A stretch of DNA of 5,633 bases from Chloroflexota bacterium. Lineage in GTDB: Bacteria; Chloroflexota; Ktedonobacteria; Ktedonobacterales; JACDGC01. Made by a program: the position numbers and the translations under genes. Under the pieces are notes generated by a model. It was not told the origin of the DNA. It saw nothing but the letters and a program-made list of their open reading frames with translations, and did no database searches. The stretch lies in the NCBI GenBank assembly GCA_021812265.1, contig JAKAOI010000174.1, positions 1 to 5,633 of the forward strand, read 5' to 3'. Shown in pieces: positions 5,571-5,633 of the stretch (the first letter of the stretch is position 1; every line of letters starts with the position of its first letter).

Positions 5571-5633
5571 TTACTTATCTTTTTCCGCAGTTGCTTGTTT
5601 AGAAACAATGGCAGCTTGGGCCGCCGAAAGCCG
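5571..5633 (-). CDS. C-terminal end of an unidentified gene (5' end outside window)
   Basis: The minus-strand frame entering at the right edge gives RLSAAQAAIVSKQATAEKDK and then TAA at 5573-5571. Only 20 codons are visible. The Ala-, Gln- and Lys-rich sequence suggests a helical, charged C-terminal tail. The strong terminator 28 nt downstream supports this as the true reading frame: one of the other two minus frames stops within about 30 nt, and the other runs through the terminator hairpin. The family cannot be recognised from so short a piece. Confidence 0.7.
   Translation of the reverse strand, partial: RLSAAQAAIVSKQATAEKDK

Noticed and set aside
5405..5608. 67-codon minus-strand open frame at the right end
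   Set aside because: It reads straight through the strong terminator hairpin and its T-tract, and competes with the better frame ending at 5571.
1..5633. CRISPR array, tRNA, rRNA, insertion sequence or attachment site
   Set aside because: No regularly spaced repeats, no cloverleaf-like sequence, no transposase or integrase motifs and no target-site duplications were seen.

Overview
The window is a 5.6-kb piece of a bacterial chromosome of medium GC content. Four of its six genes lie on the minus strand. It holds three complete cell-envelope/signalling genes, one complete ADP-ribosylglycohydrolase gene, and the cut-off ends of two more genes. Nothing in it fixes the taxon. The single-gene murF outside a dcw cluster and the terminator-rich layout suit a Gram-positive-type or Chloroflexota-like bacterium, but this is a weak inference. 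There is no transposase, integrase, tRNA, rRNA or CRISPR array.

Layout, left to right. (a) 2-535, plus strand: the C-terminal part of a TolB/WD40-like beta-propeller protein. (b) 573-600: a perfect 10-bp hairpin between two converging genes, probably a shared terminator. (c) 607-1419, minus: ADP-ribosylglycohydrolase. (d) 1420-1708: a noncoding, heavily structured stretch between the glycohydrolase and the kinase. Read on the minus strand it gives a weak promoter, two hairpins, a long-range 17-bp interrupted stem, a terminator hairpin with a U-rich tail, and an upstream segment able to pair with the terminator's 3' arm. (e) 1709-3145, 3142-3819 and 3838-5286, all minus: sensor kinase, OmpR-type response regulator and MurF, read in the order murF, regulator, kinase with an 18-nt gap and then a 4-nt ATGA overlap, so very probably one operon. 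(f) 5287-5570: intergenic, with a candidate murF promoter, an 8-bp tandem repeat at its -35 position, an interrupted inverted repeat, and a strong terminator for the next gene. (g) 5571-5633, minus: the last 20 codons of an unidentified gene.

The working picture is that MurF, the last cytoplasmic ligase of peptidoglycan precursor synthesis, is co-transcribed with a membrane sensor and its regulator. This suggests, without proving, a two-component system that monitors the envelope. The MurF sequence is odd: its P-loop lacks the usual Thr and Ser, and the lysine normally carbamylated in Mur ligases aligns with a glutamate. The two points most worth pursuing are that divergent MurF and the riboswitch- or attenuator-like leader before the ADP-ribosylglycohydrolase gene.
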